64,000 nt of DNA from an uncultured Gemmatimonadales bacterium. Its GTDB lineage: Bacteria; Gemmatimonadota; Gemmatimonadetes; JACCXV01; JAHWKZ01. Where the stretch lies: NCBI GenBank assembly GCA_947259315.1, contig CAMYLR010000031.1, forward strand, positions 25,228-89,227, in the 5' to 3' direction. Positions 17,307 to 26,203 of this stretch are shown here, piece after piece. Below the pieces are notes generated by a model. It saw only the letters and a program-made list of their open reading frames with translations, did not search any database and had not been told where the DNA came from. The translations under genes were made by a program, and so were the position numbers. Each line of letters starts with the position of its first letter. Within the stretch, counting starts at the first letter, position 1.

Positions 17307-19610
17307 GTGAGCGTGACTGTAGAATCTGGCGACCGCCGCCTGGCGGCGGTGCTGTTCGTCGATGTAGCTGGGTACACGAGCCTAGCCGCCAAGCGCGAAG
17401 ACGAGGCGCTCCGACTCGTCGATCTATTCCAGTCGATAACCCGTGACGTCGTCGGCCGCTACAACGGTCGACTCGTGAAGTTCCTCGGTGACGGCGCGCT
17501 GGTCGTTTTCAGCAGCACCGACCGCGCGGCGCGTACGGCGCTCAAGATCGTGAGCGACTTCGAGGAACAATCGCAGAGGATAGACATCCCCGCTCGGGCC
17601 CACGCCGGTCTCCACTTGGGCGAAATCGTAACGACAGCCGACGGCGACGCATATGGCGACGGTGTCAATTTCGCGTCGCGTCTTCAGACGGTCGCCAACC
17701 CTGGGCAGGTAGTCGCGAGCGAGTACGTGTGGCTGCAGCTCCGGAGGCGCGACGACTTCGAACTAGAGTCGCTAGGGGATCGTGAGCTAAAAGATATCGG
17801 CGAAGCGATCGCGGTCTACGGGGTCACGCTGGCCGAGGGGGTCTCGTTGGAGGACGCGCAATCGACGGTGCAGACCGCTGCGACGATGCCTGCTGCGGAA
17901 GCCACCCGGCCCCGCGCACCACGCTGGCTCACCTGGCGTGGCGGGCTGGCGGCCGCGGCGGCGGTGCTCGGCTTGGTGCTCGTGACTTGGATCGTCGACC
18001 GACGGGGTGAAGAACCAGGTACGGGTGACACGCGTGTCGCAACCGCTAGCGTCGCGCAGATCGACCGCTCGATCGCCGTGCTCCCGTTCGCGAACATGAG
18101 CGCGGACCAAGAGAACGAGTACTTCAGCGACGGGATCACCGACGACATCCTGACCGCAATCTCGAAGATCGAAGATCTGCGCGTCATCTCACGCACGTCG
18201 ACGATGCAGTACAAGAACACCGAAAAAGACGTGATTCAGATCGGCGAGGAGCTGGACGTCGCCACGATCCTCGAGGGAAGCGTTCGCCGGCAGGGCGACC
18301 GCGTCCGGATCACCGCTCAGCTCGTCAACGCCGAGACCGACGAGCACATGTGGGCCGAGACGTATGACCGCAACCTGACCGACATCTTCGAGATCCAGAG
18401 CGAGATCGCCGGGGAGATTGCGACCGCGCTTCAGACCACGCTGACCCGAGCCGAAGCCGAGGCGATCGCGGCAGGCCGGACCGGCGACCTCACCGCCTAC
18501 GACCTGTACCTGAAGGGCCGTGACTACCTATGGAGCTCGCTTGAGACGATGACCGGGGCGACACAAGGCATCGATACCGCGGTCGATCTCTTCAATCAGG
18601 CGCTGGCGATCGATCCCGAGTACGCAGGAGCGTATGCCGGGCTCGGTCAGGCGTACGTCTTCCGATCGTTTTTTGCCGAGGCAGCGTGGGCTGACTCGGC
18701 GAGGGTGGCAAGCGAAAAGGCGATCGAGCTCGACCCGAACCTGGCCGACGGCCATTACGCGCTCGGGTTTGCGCTGTGGAAGGCCGGGGACTACGAGGGC
18801 GCCATCGTGCAGGCACACCGGGCGCTCGAGCTGAACCCGAACTACGCGCGCGCTACCGAGGGCTTGGCGCACTCCTTGTACCAGCTCGGTCGGTTGGACG
18901 AAGCGGTTGTGGCGGCTAAACGAGCGGTGGCGCTCGAGCCGACCAACGGCGAGTTCTATGAGTTCGTCGGGATGATCTACATCGACCTCGTTGACTACGA
19001 TGAAGCCGAGCGATGGTTTCGTCGGCGACTCACGATCGAGCCCGATAACGGGAGCAGCCATGCCTTCATCGGGTACCTCCACCTGCTGCGAGGGGATGAG
19101 GTCAAGGCTGCCGAGGAGATCGAGCTCGGACGGTCGCTGGAACCGCTATCGATGCACGTTATGGGCAATCAAATGCGCCTGGACCTCGAACGTGGCAACT
19201 ACGAGCAGGCGCGACCGTTGATCGAGACGTTCGTGGTCGGGTTGGCGCCCGAGTTTCAACCGCTCACGTATCTCGGCTTCGTACACTTGAAACTGGGTAA
19301 CGACGACGAGGCGCAGGAGCTTCTCCGAGAGGCTGAGCGGGTCGCACGGGCCCAAATCGAAGCCGTCGGTCAGACCCCGCAACACGTGTACATGTATCTC
19401 ATTCAGTCGCTGGCGATCCAGGGTCGAGTCGACGAAGCGGTTGACGTGCTCGAAGGCGCATATAGCGAAGGTTTTCGCATGTATCAGCCGCTGCGCACAG
19501 ATTTGACGTTCGAGCCCCTTTTCGGGAACGAGCGGTTCGAGGCGATCATGACGCGGATGGAAGCGGATATCGCTCGGATGCGGGAACGTCTCCAGCGCGA
19601 GAGTCCGTGA
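17307..19610 (+). CDS. Class III adenylate/guanylate cyclase with membrane helix, FlgO/TolB-like domain and TPR repeats
   Basis: The 767-residue protein starts with a class III cyclase domain (about 10-170). RRLAAVLFVDVAGYTSLAA has the metal Asp and GRLVKFLGDGALVVF has the second one, then DAYGDGVNFASRL. A Pro/Ala linker leads to one membrane helix at about 208-230. A domain beginning SIAVLPFANMSADQENEYFSDG is next, then LEGSVRRQGDRVRITAQL; this block is common in cyclase-TPR and kinase-TPR proteins. The C-terminal half is TPR repeats (DPEYAGAYAGLGQAYVFR, LNPNYARATEGLAHSLYQLG). It likely makes a cyclic nucleotide in response to an extracytoplasmic input. Its stop overlaps the next gene. Confidence 0.85.
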   Translation: MSVTVESGDRRLAAVLFVDVAGYTSLAAKREDEALRLVDLFQSITRDVVGRYNGRLVKFLGDGALVVFSSTDRAARTALKIVSDFEEQSQRIDIPARAHAGLHLGEIVTTADGDAYGDGVNFASRLQTVANPGQVVASEYVWLQLRRRDDFELESLGDRELKDIGEAIAVYGVTLAEGVSLEDAQSTVQTAATMPAAEATRPRAPRWLTWRGGLAAAAAVLGLVLVTWIVDRRGEEPGTGDTRVATASVAQIDRSIAVLPFANMSADQENEYFSDGITDDILTAISKIEDLRVISRTSTMQYKNTEKDVIQIGEELDVATILEGSVRRQGDRVRITAQLVNAETDEHMWAETYDRNLTDIFEIQSEIAGEIATALQTTLTRAEAEAIAAGRTGDLTAYDLYLKGRDYLWSSLETMTGATQGIDTAVDLFNQALAIDPEYAGAYAGLGQAYVFRSFFAEAAWADSARVASEKAIELDPNLADGHYALGFALWKAGDYEGAIVQAHRALELNPNYARATEGLAHSLYQLGRLDEAVVAAKRAVALEPTNGEFYEFVGMIYIDLVDYDEAERWFRRRLTIEPDNGSSHAFIGYLHLLRGDEVKAAEEIELGRSLEPLSMHVMGNQMRLDLERGNYEQARPLIETFVVGLAPEFQPLTYLGFVHLKLGNDDEAQELLREAERVARAQIEAVGQTPQHVYMYLIQSLAIQGRVDEAVDVLEGAYSEGFRMYQPLRTDLTFEPLFGNERFEAIMTRMEADIARMRERLQRESP

Positions 19611-20908
19611 CCACGATCCCGAAGCACCGGCGGACACTTTTCGCCGGCGTGATCGTGGCGATGCACGTCTTGGGATTAGCTGTGTTGATATCGCTGGGCG
19701 ACGGGTTCTCGCTCTTCGACCGCGGATCGCGCGTTGATAGCGAGATCAAGACGGAACCGGGAGCCGCGGCAGACGTCTTGGTCGAGAAGTGCAGCGATCT
19801 GGGAGGGCAAGACAAGGTCGGCTGCTATCAGGCCGAGTTGAGCGAGCGGCTAATTGCCCTGGGCGTCCGTCCGACGATGGACGCGCTCGATTCGCTCGTC
19901 GTCCGAGACAACGACGCCGCGCGCGATGCTCACGTCTACGCGCATCACATCGGTATCGAAGCCTACCAGCTCTCACCCGACGTGAGCGAGACGTTCTCGG
20001 GGTGCACCGAGAGCTTCTCGTCGGGGTGCTATCACGGGGTGATCCAGGCGTACTTCGAAGATCGTGGCGACACCGACGCGGAAGCGCTCGAGGAACTATG
20101 CCGCGCTTACAAGCGGCCCGATCAGAGCCGTTGGATCCTGTTCCAATGCGTGCACGGTATGGGTCACGGACTGACGATGTACTTCGATCATCATCTGCCC
20201 AGGGCGCTCGAAGCGTGCGATTTGTTGGATGACCTCTGGGATCGTGAGTCGTGCTACGGCGGGGCGTTCATGGAGAACGTCATGGGTGCGACTTCACCGC
20301 ACCACCCGGCCACCGTTTTGGTCTCTGAAACCGAACACGATTCCGATGCGCACGGACACGAGCAAATGGGTCACGATGCGCCGGACGTGGCTTGGAAAGC
20401 GATCGATCCCAACGACCCGCACTACCCCTGCTCGGTCATGGACCCGCGTTACCACCAGCAGTGCTACCTCATGCAGACTTCGGTCATGCTGCACCACAAC
20501 GGCGGCGACCTGCAAGATGCGTCGGTGTCGTGTGATGGAGCGCCGGAAAACATGCGGCCGACATGCCACCAGAGTTTGGGTCGCAGCGTCACCGCGTATA
20601 CGAAAGATCCCGAGACGGCTGCCAGCCATTGTGAAGCCGGCAGCGCCGAGTACCGCGGTTGGTGTTATGTGGGCGTCGTAAAAGCGTTTGTCGATTGGAC
20701 CGCGCGGGCCGAGAGCGGTCTCGATTTTTGTCGCGTCATCGAGTACGACCAGGACTATAAGTCTATGTGTTACAAAGGCTTAGGGGAGGAGATCGCAGCC
20801 CTGATCGCGGACCACGAGACGCGCGCGTCGCTGTGCGCACAAGCCGAAGACGAGTTCGTCACGACGTGTCGTCAGGGCGCGCAACTGCGCGCAAGAACGG
20901 GTTCCTGA
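19607..20908 (+). CDS. Exported protein with nine Cys-pair repeats, unknown family
   Basis: I do not recognise this 433-residue protein as a named family. It begins with a basic segment and a hydrophobic helix (residues about 10-32), so it should be anchored or exported. The rest holds about nine units in which a Cys is followed 8-16 residues later by a second Cys inside a C-[YVH]-x-G-like turn, for example CTESFSSGCYHG, CDLLDDLWDRESCYGG, CEAGSAEYRGWCYVG and CRVIEYDQDYKSMCYKG. His is frequent (HHIG, CVHGMGHG, HEQMGHD). The pattern suggests disulfide-linked helical hairpins, possibly metal binding. The GTG start overlaps the cyclase-TPR stop, implying coupled translation and a shared process. 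Confidence 0.8.
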   Translation: MTTIPKHRRTLFAGVIVAMHVLGLAVLISLGDGFSLFDRGSRVDSEIKTEPGAAADVLVEKCSDLGGQDKVGCYQAELSERLIALGVRPTMDALDSLVVRDNDAARDAHVYAHHIGIEAYQLSPDVSETFSGCTESFSSGCYHGVIQAYFEDRGDTDAEALEELCRAYKRPDQSRWILFQCVHGMGHGLTMYFDHHLPRALEACDLLDDLWDRESCYGGAFMENVMGATSPHHPATVLVSETEHDSDAHGHEQMGHDAPDVAWKAIDPNDPHYPCSVMDPRYHQQCYLMQTSVMLHHNGGDLQDASVSCDGAPENMRPTCHQSLGRSVTAYTKDPETAASHCEAGSAEYRGWCYVGVVKAFVDWTARAESGLDFCRVIEYDQDYKSMCYKGLGEEIAALIADHETRASLCAQAEDEFVTTCRQGAQLRARTGS

Positions 20909-20926
20909 TCCCGCCCCTCGAAGACG

Positions 20927-21802
20927 TTACAGCATCGGCGCAATTACCTCGCGCGCGAACTCGATCAACGTCGTCGGCGTTGTGGTGTCCGGTGACCGCT
21001 CCTGCGCCGCTCCGATGAGACCCGAGTCGAAACCACCGTACATCTCGATGAGCGTGTCCGCGACGTTCGCGCTCAACCCCATGCCGAGCAAAGCCTCTCG
21101 GGTTTGACCTTCATCGACCTGCACATGGGCGATGGGACGACCGACGCCTTCTGATATCGCGGCAGCCGCCTCGTCGAAAGAGAGATCGGCTGGACCGTGG
21201 AGCTCTTGGACAGACGTCCCGGTCCAGCTGTCGTCGAGGAGTCGAGCGGCAGCCGCCGGGCCGATGTCCCGGGTGGCGATCATCGGAAGTCGAGTCTCAC
21301 CAGAAACGGGCAGGAATATACTGCCCGCATCCCGCATCGGTTCGATGAACGCGAGGAAATTCTCGAAGAAGTAGGTCGGTCGCAGATGAGTCACGTGGGT
21401 CGCGACTTCGTCGAGCATCTGTTCGACGTCGCGAAGACCCGCGATCGGGCCGGTACCCGCCTCGAGGTGCGCACCCACGCTGGAGAGGTTTACGACGTGC
21501 GGAATCTTGTTCTCTCGGACCGCCGCGGCGCCATTCGCGCCGACGGCACATTGGAAACCGCGAAAATCTTCCGCGGTCAGTTCGGCCGGTGTGAGCCAAA
21601 ACAGCGCGTCCGCTCCACGAGTCGCGTCGATGACGTACGCTTCGTCCTCGAGCGATCCTTGGCGGGCTTCAGCACCGCGCTCTGCGAAGGCGCCGACTTT
21701 GGCTGGGTCACGTACCAACAAAACGACGTCGGCGCCAGCGTCCAACAGCGTTTTGGTGACGATGCGCCCGATATTCCCCGTCGGGGTTGTTACAGCGATC
21801 AT
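20927..21802 (-). CDS. NmrA-like NAD(P)-binding protein
   Basis: The 291-residue protein opens with a Rossmann motif typical of atypical SDR/NmrA proteins: MIAVTTPTGNIGRIVTKTLL. Later it has HVVNLSSVGAH, LRPTYFFENFL and GPADLSFDEAAAAIS, as in NmrA/HSCARG and NAD(P)H:quinone oxidoreductase-type members. The canonical YxxxK catalytic pair is not evident, so it may sense redox cofactors rather than catalyse. The ATG at 21802 is preceded by AGGAGG, which fixes the start; an in-frame upstream ATG at 21877 lies inside the neighbouring coding tail. It is downstream of, and in the same direction as, the Kelch gene. Confidence 0.8.
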   Translation of the reverse strand: MIAVTTPTGNIGRIVTKTLLDAGADVVLLVRDPAKVGAFAERGAEARQGSLEDEAYVIDATRGADALFWLTPAELTAEDFRGFQCAVGANGAAAVRENKIPHVVNLSSVGAHLEAGTGPIAGLRDVEQMLDEVATHVTHLRPTYFFENFLAFIEPMRDAGSIFLPVSGETRLPMIATRDIGPAAAARLLDDSWTGTSVQELHGPADLSFDEAAAAISEGVGRPIAHVQVDEGQTREALLGMGLSANVADTLIEMYGGFDSGLIGAAQERSPDTTTPTTLIEFAREVIAPML

Positions 21803-21818
21803 CGTATCAAACCTCCTG

Positions 21819-22820
21819 CTATGGCGTAAAACGTTCGTTTGCCCGACCAAACGTGAGACCGGCTTGTGGGCCGCCACCGACGACGTAGATCGAGTTGTCT
21901 ACTACGGCGGCACCAAGACCGTGGCGTGCGGTTGGCATCGGCTCGAGTTGCTCCCACCGGTTTGTCGCCGGGTCGAACCGCTCGTTTGTGCTAAAGGTGT
22001 TTGTCGATTGGAGATCTTCGCCACCAAACAAGTAAAACCTATTGTTGAGAGCTACCGCTGCGACCCCGCTCCTGGCGGTCGGCACGGGTGGGCCGGCCGA
22101 CCACCGATCGTTGACTACGTCATAGATCTCGAACGTGGTTCGGTTCTGGCCCCCGAAGCGACCCGCCGCGACGTAGATGTTGTTCCCGATGCCAGCCGCG
22201 GCGATATGCTCGCGAACGGTCGGCAGCGGAGCCAACGATTCCCACGAGTTGGTGACCGGATCGTAAACATCGTGTGTGCCGACTGTTTGTCCGGCCGCGT
22301 CGACGCCACCGATCGCGTGGACCTTGTTGTTCACGACCGCCACCGCCAGCGCGCCGCGGCTGGTGCCCATCGGAGCGCCGGCTGACCACGCGTCGGCGAC
22401 GGGATCGTAGATCTGCACCAAGTTGATCGGGTTGAAGCTGGTACCGAAGTAGCCGCCGACGACGTACAGGAGCCCGCCGACAGCCGCCATGCCCGCGTGG
22501 TTCACCGACGCCGGGAGCTCGGTCACGGTCGTCCATCGATCGGTGGACGGATCGTACCGCTCGACCGTCGATGACGCGGTTCGGCCGGGACCGAAGCCGC
22601 CGGCCACGTAGATCTGCCCGCCGAGGGCGGCGGCACTGTTCTCGGTCCGCGCGTTGGTCATCGACTGCAAGACCTCCCACGGCCCCGAACCGCCGGGGGG
22701 TGGCGTCGGCCCCGTGGTCGAGCGGTTGCTGCTGTCGCCGTTGCAGGCGATCTGGGTGGCCAGCACCAGGCCGAGTAGGGCGAGACGATACATCGTGTCG
22801 TAAAGGCCCTTCACTCCCAT
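21819..22820 (-). CDS. Kelch-repeat lipoprotein
   Basis: From ATG 22820 the protein has 333 residues. It starts with a signal peptide ending in a lipobox-like LVLATQIAC and a Ser/Thr/Pro/Gly linker. About six Kelch repeats follow, each with a GG doublet and a YDPxxxxW element, for example VAGGFGPGR with ERYDPSTDRWT and FGGEDL with ERFDPATNRWE. They should form a six-bladed beta-propeller on the cell surface. The open frame reaches further upstream, but the leader peptide supports the ATG chosen. Binding partner or enzymatic role is unknown. It is divergent from the small gene at 22972. Confidence 0.82.
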   Translation of the reverse strand: MGVKGLYDTMYRLALLGLVLATQIACNGDSSNRSTTGPTPPPGGSGPWEVLQSMTNARTENSAAALGGQIYVAGGFGPGRTASSTVERYDPSTDRWTTVTELPASVNHAGMAAVGGLLYVVGGYFGTSFNPINLVQIYDPVADAWSAGAPMGTSRGALAVAVVNNKVHAIGGVDAAGQTVGTHDVYDPVTNSWESLAPLPTVREHIAAAGIGNNIYVAAGRFGGQNRTTFEIYDVVNDRWSAGPPVPTARSGVAAVALNNRFYLFGGEDLQSTNTFSTNERFDPATNRWEQLEPMPTARHGLGAAVVDNSIYVVGGGPQAGLTFGRANERFTP

Positions 22821-22971
22821 AACGTTGCGTCGCTCCCCGGGGGCCTGCCAGCCGTCTCCCGACACCCACTTGGGGGATTCCCCGACAGAATTGCCACCAC
22901 CTGTCGGTCTAGAATCTCTAGTGAGCGATCCGATATCGAGGTGTTCATTATTGGCCAGGAAGGAGCTACCG

Positions 22972-23193
22972 GTGACGAGAGAGGAAATCCTCAAGGCGCT
23001 TCACGAGATGTCTCCCGAAGAGCAGGAGGCGATCCGGGAAGAGATCTTGATGCTTGGCTACGATACCCCGGAAGCCGGCTCCGCGATGGCGACCTGCATC
23101 GAGATCATGAAGGAGATCCGGGACGGTAAGGACCCGGAGCAGGTTTGCCGCGACATGATTGAGGACATGGCCGGCATCGCCTGTCCCGACTGA
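22972..23193 (+). CDS. Small acidic hypothetical protein, 73 residues
   Basis: No family is recognised. A GTG at 22972 follows AAGGAG at a good distance and opens an acidic, helix-rich peptide: TREEILKALHEMSPEEQEAI, then EEILMLGYDTPEAG and a Cys-containing tail (CIEIMKEIRDG, VCRDMIEDMAGIACPD). Three Cys and many Met are present. There is no signal peptide. A GTG at 22921 in the same frame is possible but lacks a ribosome site. The gene precedes the cytochrome c-TPR gene by 125 bases; a shared role is not evident. Confidence 0.55.
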   Translation: MTREEILKALHEMSPEEQEAIREEILMLGYDTPEAGSAMATCIEIMKEIRDGKDPEQVCRDMIEDMAGIACPD

Positions 23194-23317
23194 CGCTGCA
23201 CACCGTCTGAAGTCTGCGTCCCGTTTGAATACACGGCCGCGACGGATAGTCTAGAGTGTTGGCGCCGCGGGATCGCCCGCCGCCCGCTCTAGACGTCTTG
23301 TCCAATGGAGGTTCGTC

Positions 23318-24091
23318 GTGGTCAGCTTACTGCGTTTGTCACTCGCCCCGGTCGTGATGATCGTCGCACTCGCCGGTCCAGTCCTCGCGCAAGAAGCGGG
23401 GGACGCCACATCCGAAAGCGTCACACCCGAGATAATCCTAGCCGGAAGCAACTTGTACAACGGGGGGACATGCATCATTTGTCACGCCATCGCCGGTAAA
23501 GGAAGTGGAACACGAGCGCCGGATCTATCCGATGTCGAGTGGCTTCATAGTCAGGGCGACCTCGATGGAATCCTGCAGACGATCCTGGCCGGGGTTTCTC
23601 AGCAGAACATCAAGGCGGTCAAGCCCAGACAGTTTCCGATGAACCCGAAGGGCGGACTCAACGTACCCGACGAGCAGATCGCCAACGTGGCCGCCTACGT
23701 ATGGGCGTTGAGCCAGCCTGAGCCGCACGAGTTCATCGAGCAACAGTGGCGGTTCCTGGAGTTGGCGCGGTCCGGTCAGTTCGCAGATGCGCGCGCGGTG
23801 TTCGAAGCCGCTCAGCAGACGTACCCCGACAACTTGCTAGTTCCCGAGAACGGGATGAACGCGTTCGGCTACGAGTTTCTTGGAAGCGGTGACGTCGACG
23901 GCGCGATCGAAGTGTTCCAGCTCAACGTCGATCTGCATCCGGAAGCGTTCAATCCGTGGGACAGCCTGGCCGAGGCGTACATGACGAAGGGCGATAACGA
24001 GCGTGCGATCGAGTACTACCAGAAGTCGCTCGACCTAAACCCTCAAAACACGAACGCGGTCGATAAGCTGAAAGAGCTCGGCGCGGAGTAG
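23318..24091 (+). CDS. Periplasmic c-type cytochrome fused to TPR repeats
   Basis: The GTG at 23318 is preceded by GGAGG six bases away. A signal peptide ending at AGPVLAQ is followed by a single-haem cytochrome c domain with the haem motif CIICH (about residue 52). The probable distal Met lies in RQFPMNPKGG, and NVPDEQIANVAAYVWALSQ is the closing helix. From about residue 135 the protein changes to TPR-like repeats (FNPWDSLAEAYMTKGDNERA and EYYQKSLDLNPQNTNAV). Total length is 257. Cytochrome-TPR fusions are unusual; the repeats may dock it to a partner. The gene is convergent with the esterase gene. Confidence 0.85.
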   Translation: MVSLLRLSLAPVVMIVALAGPVLAQEAGDATSESVTPEIILAGSNLYNGGTCIICHAIAGKGSGTRAPDLSDVEWLHSQGDLDGILQTILAGVSQQNIKAVKPRQFPMNPKGGLNVPDEQIANVAAYVWALSQPEPHEFIEQQWRFLELARSGQFADARAVFEAAQQTYPDNLLVPENGMNAFGYEFLGSGDVDGAIEVFQLNVDLHPEAFNPWDSLAEAYMTKGDNERAIEYYQKSLDLNPQNTNAVDKLKELGAE

Positions 24092-24102
24092 ACGCCGCTC
24101 GC

Positions 24103-25194
24103 TCAGTCGTCTGGACGGGTCAGCCTCTCGGCGATAAACGGGAAGACGATGCGCTCCAGTCGCTCGTCGATCTCCTCGCGGTGATCGCCCTCGTAGACGT
24201 CGAGCACGTGGGGGACACGTAGCTGGGCCAGCCGCTCGGAGAAGCGACGGCTGCCGACGGGAATGTGTGAGAACTGGTCGCCAGTGCCGTAGTCGATGGC
24301 CAGCCCTTCAAGGGATGCCAGCGCCGGCCAGTGCTCATCGAGGCGATGGAGCGGGAACCGCGCGCGGTACTCGTGGAAAACCGACTCGATGACCACGCGC
24401 TCGCCGTCCAGAACGCCGAACGGCAACGCCACGAACATCGGGGGTGTTTCGGGTGCCGGCGAGAACGCGGTCAGGATCCCCATCGACCCGACGAGCCAAA
24501 AATCTCTGGCCTCAGCGGCGGCCCCGATCTCGTCCCAGCTCTCGACCTCAGCCGCTCGGCGCCAGACGTCGTTGCTCTGGCCGATATCCTCGATCGGCGC
24601 CAGGCAACATGGGCTCATCGCGTATGCGATCCCAAACACGTCGGGTCGCTCCATCGTCAAGTGTATGGCCCCGTAGCCACCCATCGAGTGGCCGGCGACG
24701 GCTCGAGTTTCGCGCCGCGCTTCGGTTCTGTATTGCTGGTCGATGTAGGCCGTCAGGTCGTCGGCGATGAAACCGGCCCAGCGGCCGCTAACCGGGGAGT
24801 CGCGGTAGAACCCGCCGCCCAAGTGGTTGCCACCGTCGGGCATGACGACGAGCACAGGTGGAAGGCGGCCGCCATCGATCATGCGGTCGAGGATCGTCGG
24901 AATCTCGTAGTACTCAATCCACATGTCGGGGTTGTCGAAGATGCCGTGCAGGAGGTACACGACCGGATAGCGCCGGTCCGTGTCTGCGTCGTACCCGGGA
25001 GGCACATAGACGAGCACACGCTTCTCGGGCGCGTCACCGATCAGATTGTCAGCCAGCGACGGCGCGTCGACGACGTGAGCGTCGACCCGCGACCCGACCG
25101 CCGTAGCGACCTGCGCTTGGGCTGTTACGGTCACACCCAGCGCGAGCGTCGCGGCTAGGGTCAGGGATGTCAGACGGCGGCAATGATGCGGCAT
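24103..25194 (-). CDS. Secreted esterase of the esterase D/antigen 85-like family
   Basis: The 363-residue alpha/beta hydrolase has a signal peptide (to about residue 27, VTVTAQAQ). The oxyanion region is YPVVYLLHGIFDNPDMW. The nucleophile elbow AGHSMGGYGA has Ser in GHSMGG, and a late GDHREEIDERL supplies the probable catalytic His. These are the features of the FrmB/antigen 85/putative esterase family. The substrate is unknown; secreted members cleave feruloyl, siderophore or other esters. It lies between convergent and codirectional neighbours without an obvious operon partner. Confidence 0.83.
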   Translation of the reverse strand: MPHHCRRLTSLTLAATLALGVTVTAQAQVATAVGSRVDAHVVDAPSLADNLIGDAPEKRVLVYVPPGYDADTDRRYPVVYLLHGIFDNPDMWIEYYEIPTILDRMIDGGRLPPVLVVMPDGGNHLGGGFYRDSPVSGRWAGFIADDLTAYIDQQYRTEARRETRAVAGHSMGGYGAIHLTMERPDVFGIAYAMSPCCLAPIEDIGQSNDVWRRAAEVESWDEIGAAAEARDFWLVGSMGILTAFSPAPETPPMFVALPFGVLDGERVVIESVFHEYRARFPLHRLDEHWPALASLEGLAIDYGTGDQFSHIPVGSRRFSERLAQLRVPHVLDVYEGDHREEIDERLERIVFPFIAERLTRPDD

Positions 25195-25228
25195 ATCGTC
25201 TCCCTACGCGGGTCTTGGCTGCTAGGTT

Positions 25229-26146
25229 TCAGAGTTCCGCCACCGTCTGCCGCGGGCGACCGGTCCGAGACAGGGTGACTCCGACCACGATCGCGGCCGC
25301 GCCTAGCAACTGAAGCGCATTCGGGACTTCGTTGAGGGTGAGCCAGGCGATCGCCAGAGCGACGATCGGAATCGTGTTCGAGTAAAGCGCGGTGCGAGTG
25401 CTCCCCATGTGGCGCACGCCGTAGTACCAGAGCAGGTAGGCGACGGCGATCGAAAGGGCTCCGCTGTACAGAAGTCCGGCCCAGGACGCCCACCGAATGG
25501 GCGCCCATGACTGACTCGATAGCGATGGCGCGCTGACGAGGAGTAACCCGAGCGTCCCGATCCACAGCGTCACCGAGGTCACCGGCAGCGCGCCGTAGCG
25601 GCGGACGAGCGGGCTCGAGCCCACCGTGTAGAGCGACCAGCCGATCGCGGCGGCCACCATCAACAGATCGCCACGGACCGTCGCCTGGCCGAACTCGACG
25701 CGAGCGCTCCCCCACACGATAAGCCCGACGCCCAGCAACGAGAGCGCGACTCCGAGCCATGTCTTGGTGCCGAGCCGCTCGTGCCCCAGCCAAGACGATA
25801 GGACCGCCACGTATGCCGGAACTGTGCCCAGGATGAGCGCCGAGTTCCCGGCCAGCGTGCCGTCGATCCCAAGGATGAACAGCACTTGGTACGCGGTGTT
25901 GCCGAGCAGCCCGAGGCCGACCAGCGCCAGCCACTCCGAGCGTCCGAACCGTGGCAGACCACCGGTACGACGCAGAAACAGCAGCATCAACGCCGAAGCC
26001 AAGACGAAGCGTGTGGCGTTGAACGCCAGCGGTTCGAAGTCGACCAACGCCGCCTTGACGACCGAAAAGTTCGCCGCCCAGATCAGGACCAGCGCCCACA
26101 TCGCGAGCTCGGCGCGGTCGTGCGGTGGGTGGTTTAGTCTGCTCAC
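25229..26146 (-). CDS. EamA/DMT-family transporter
   Basis: The 305-residue protein has ten hydrophobic helices arranged as two EamA repeats, the pattern of drug/metabolite transporters such as RhaT and YdcZ relatives. Recognisable stretches are WALVLIWAANFSVVKAAL at the start of repeat one and WASWAGLLYSGALSIAVAYL in repeat two. The start is GTG at 26146. Substrates of this family vary (amino acids, nucleobases, metabolites) and cannot be read from sequence. It sits 35 bases downstream of nothing else in its direction, divergent from the nucleotide-carrier-like gene. Confidence 0.85.
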   Translation of the reverse strand: MSRLNHPPHDRAELAMWALVLIWAANFSVVKAALVDFEPLAFNATRFVLASALMLLFLRRTGGLPRFGRSEWLALVGLGLLGNTAYQVLFILGIDGTLAGNSALILGTVPAYVAVLSSWLGHERLGTKTWLGVALSLLGVGLIVWGSARVEFGQATVRGDLLMVAAAIGWSLYTVGSSPLVRRYGALPVTSVTLWIGTLGLLLVSAPSLSSQSWAPIRWASWAGLLYSGALSIAVAYLLWYYGVRHMGSTRTALYSNTIPIVALAIAWLTLNEVPNALQLLGAAAIVVGVTLSRTGRPRQTVAEL

Positions 26147-26203
26147 GGCGGGTTAGGTTACAGAACCCTAGCTCAACTGACCGCCAGTACAGGAGGGATG
26201 TCG

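Noticed and set aside
24331-25158. A 275-codon plus-strand frame opposite the esterase gene
   Set aside because: The esterase on the minus strand has a signal peptide and GHSMGG site; the plus-strand translation is low-complexity and Arg/Val-rich.
26198-26203. ATG 26198 as start of the NTT-like transporter
   Set aside because: It is only one base from the AGGAGG site; ATG 26204 has the correct spacing.
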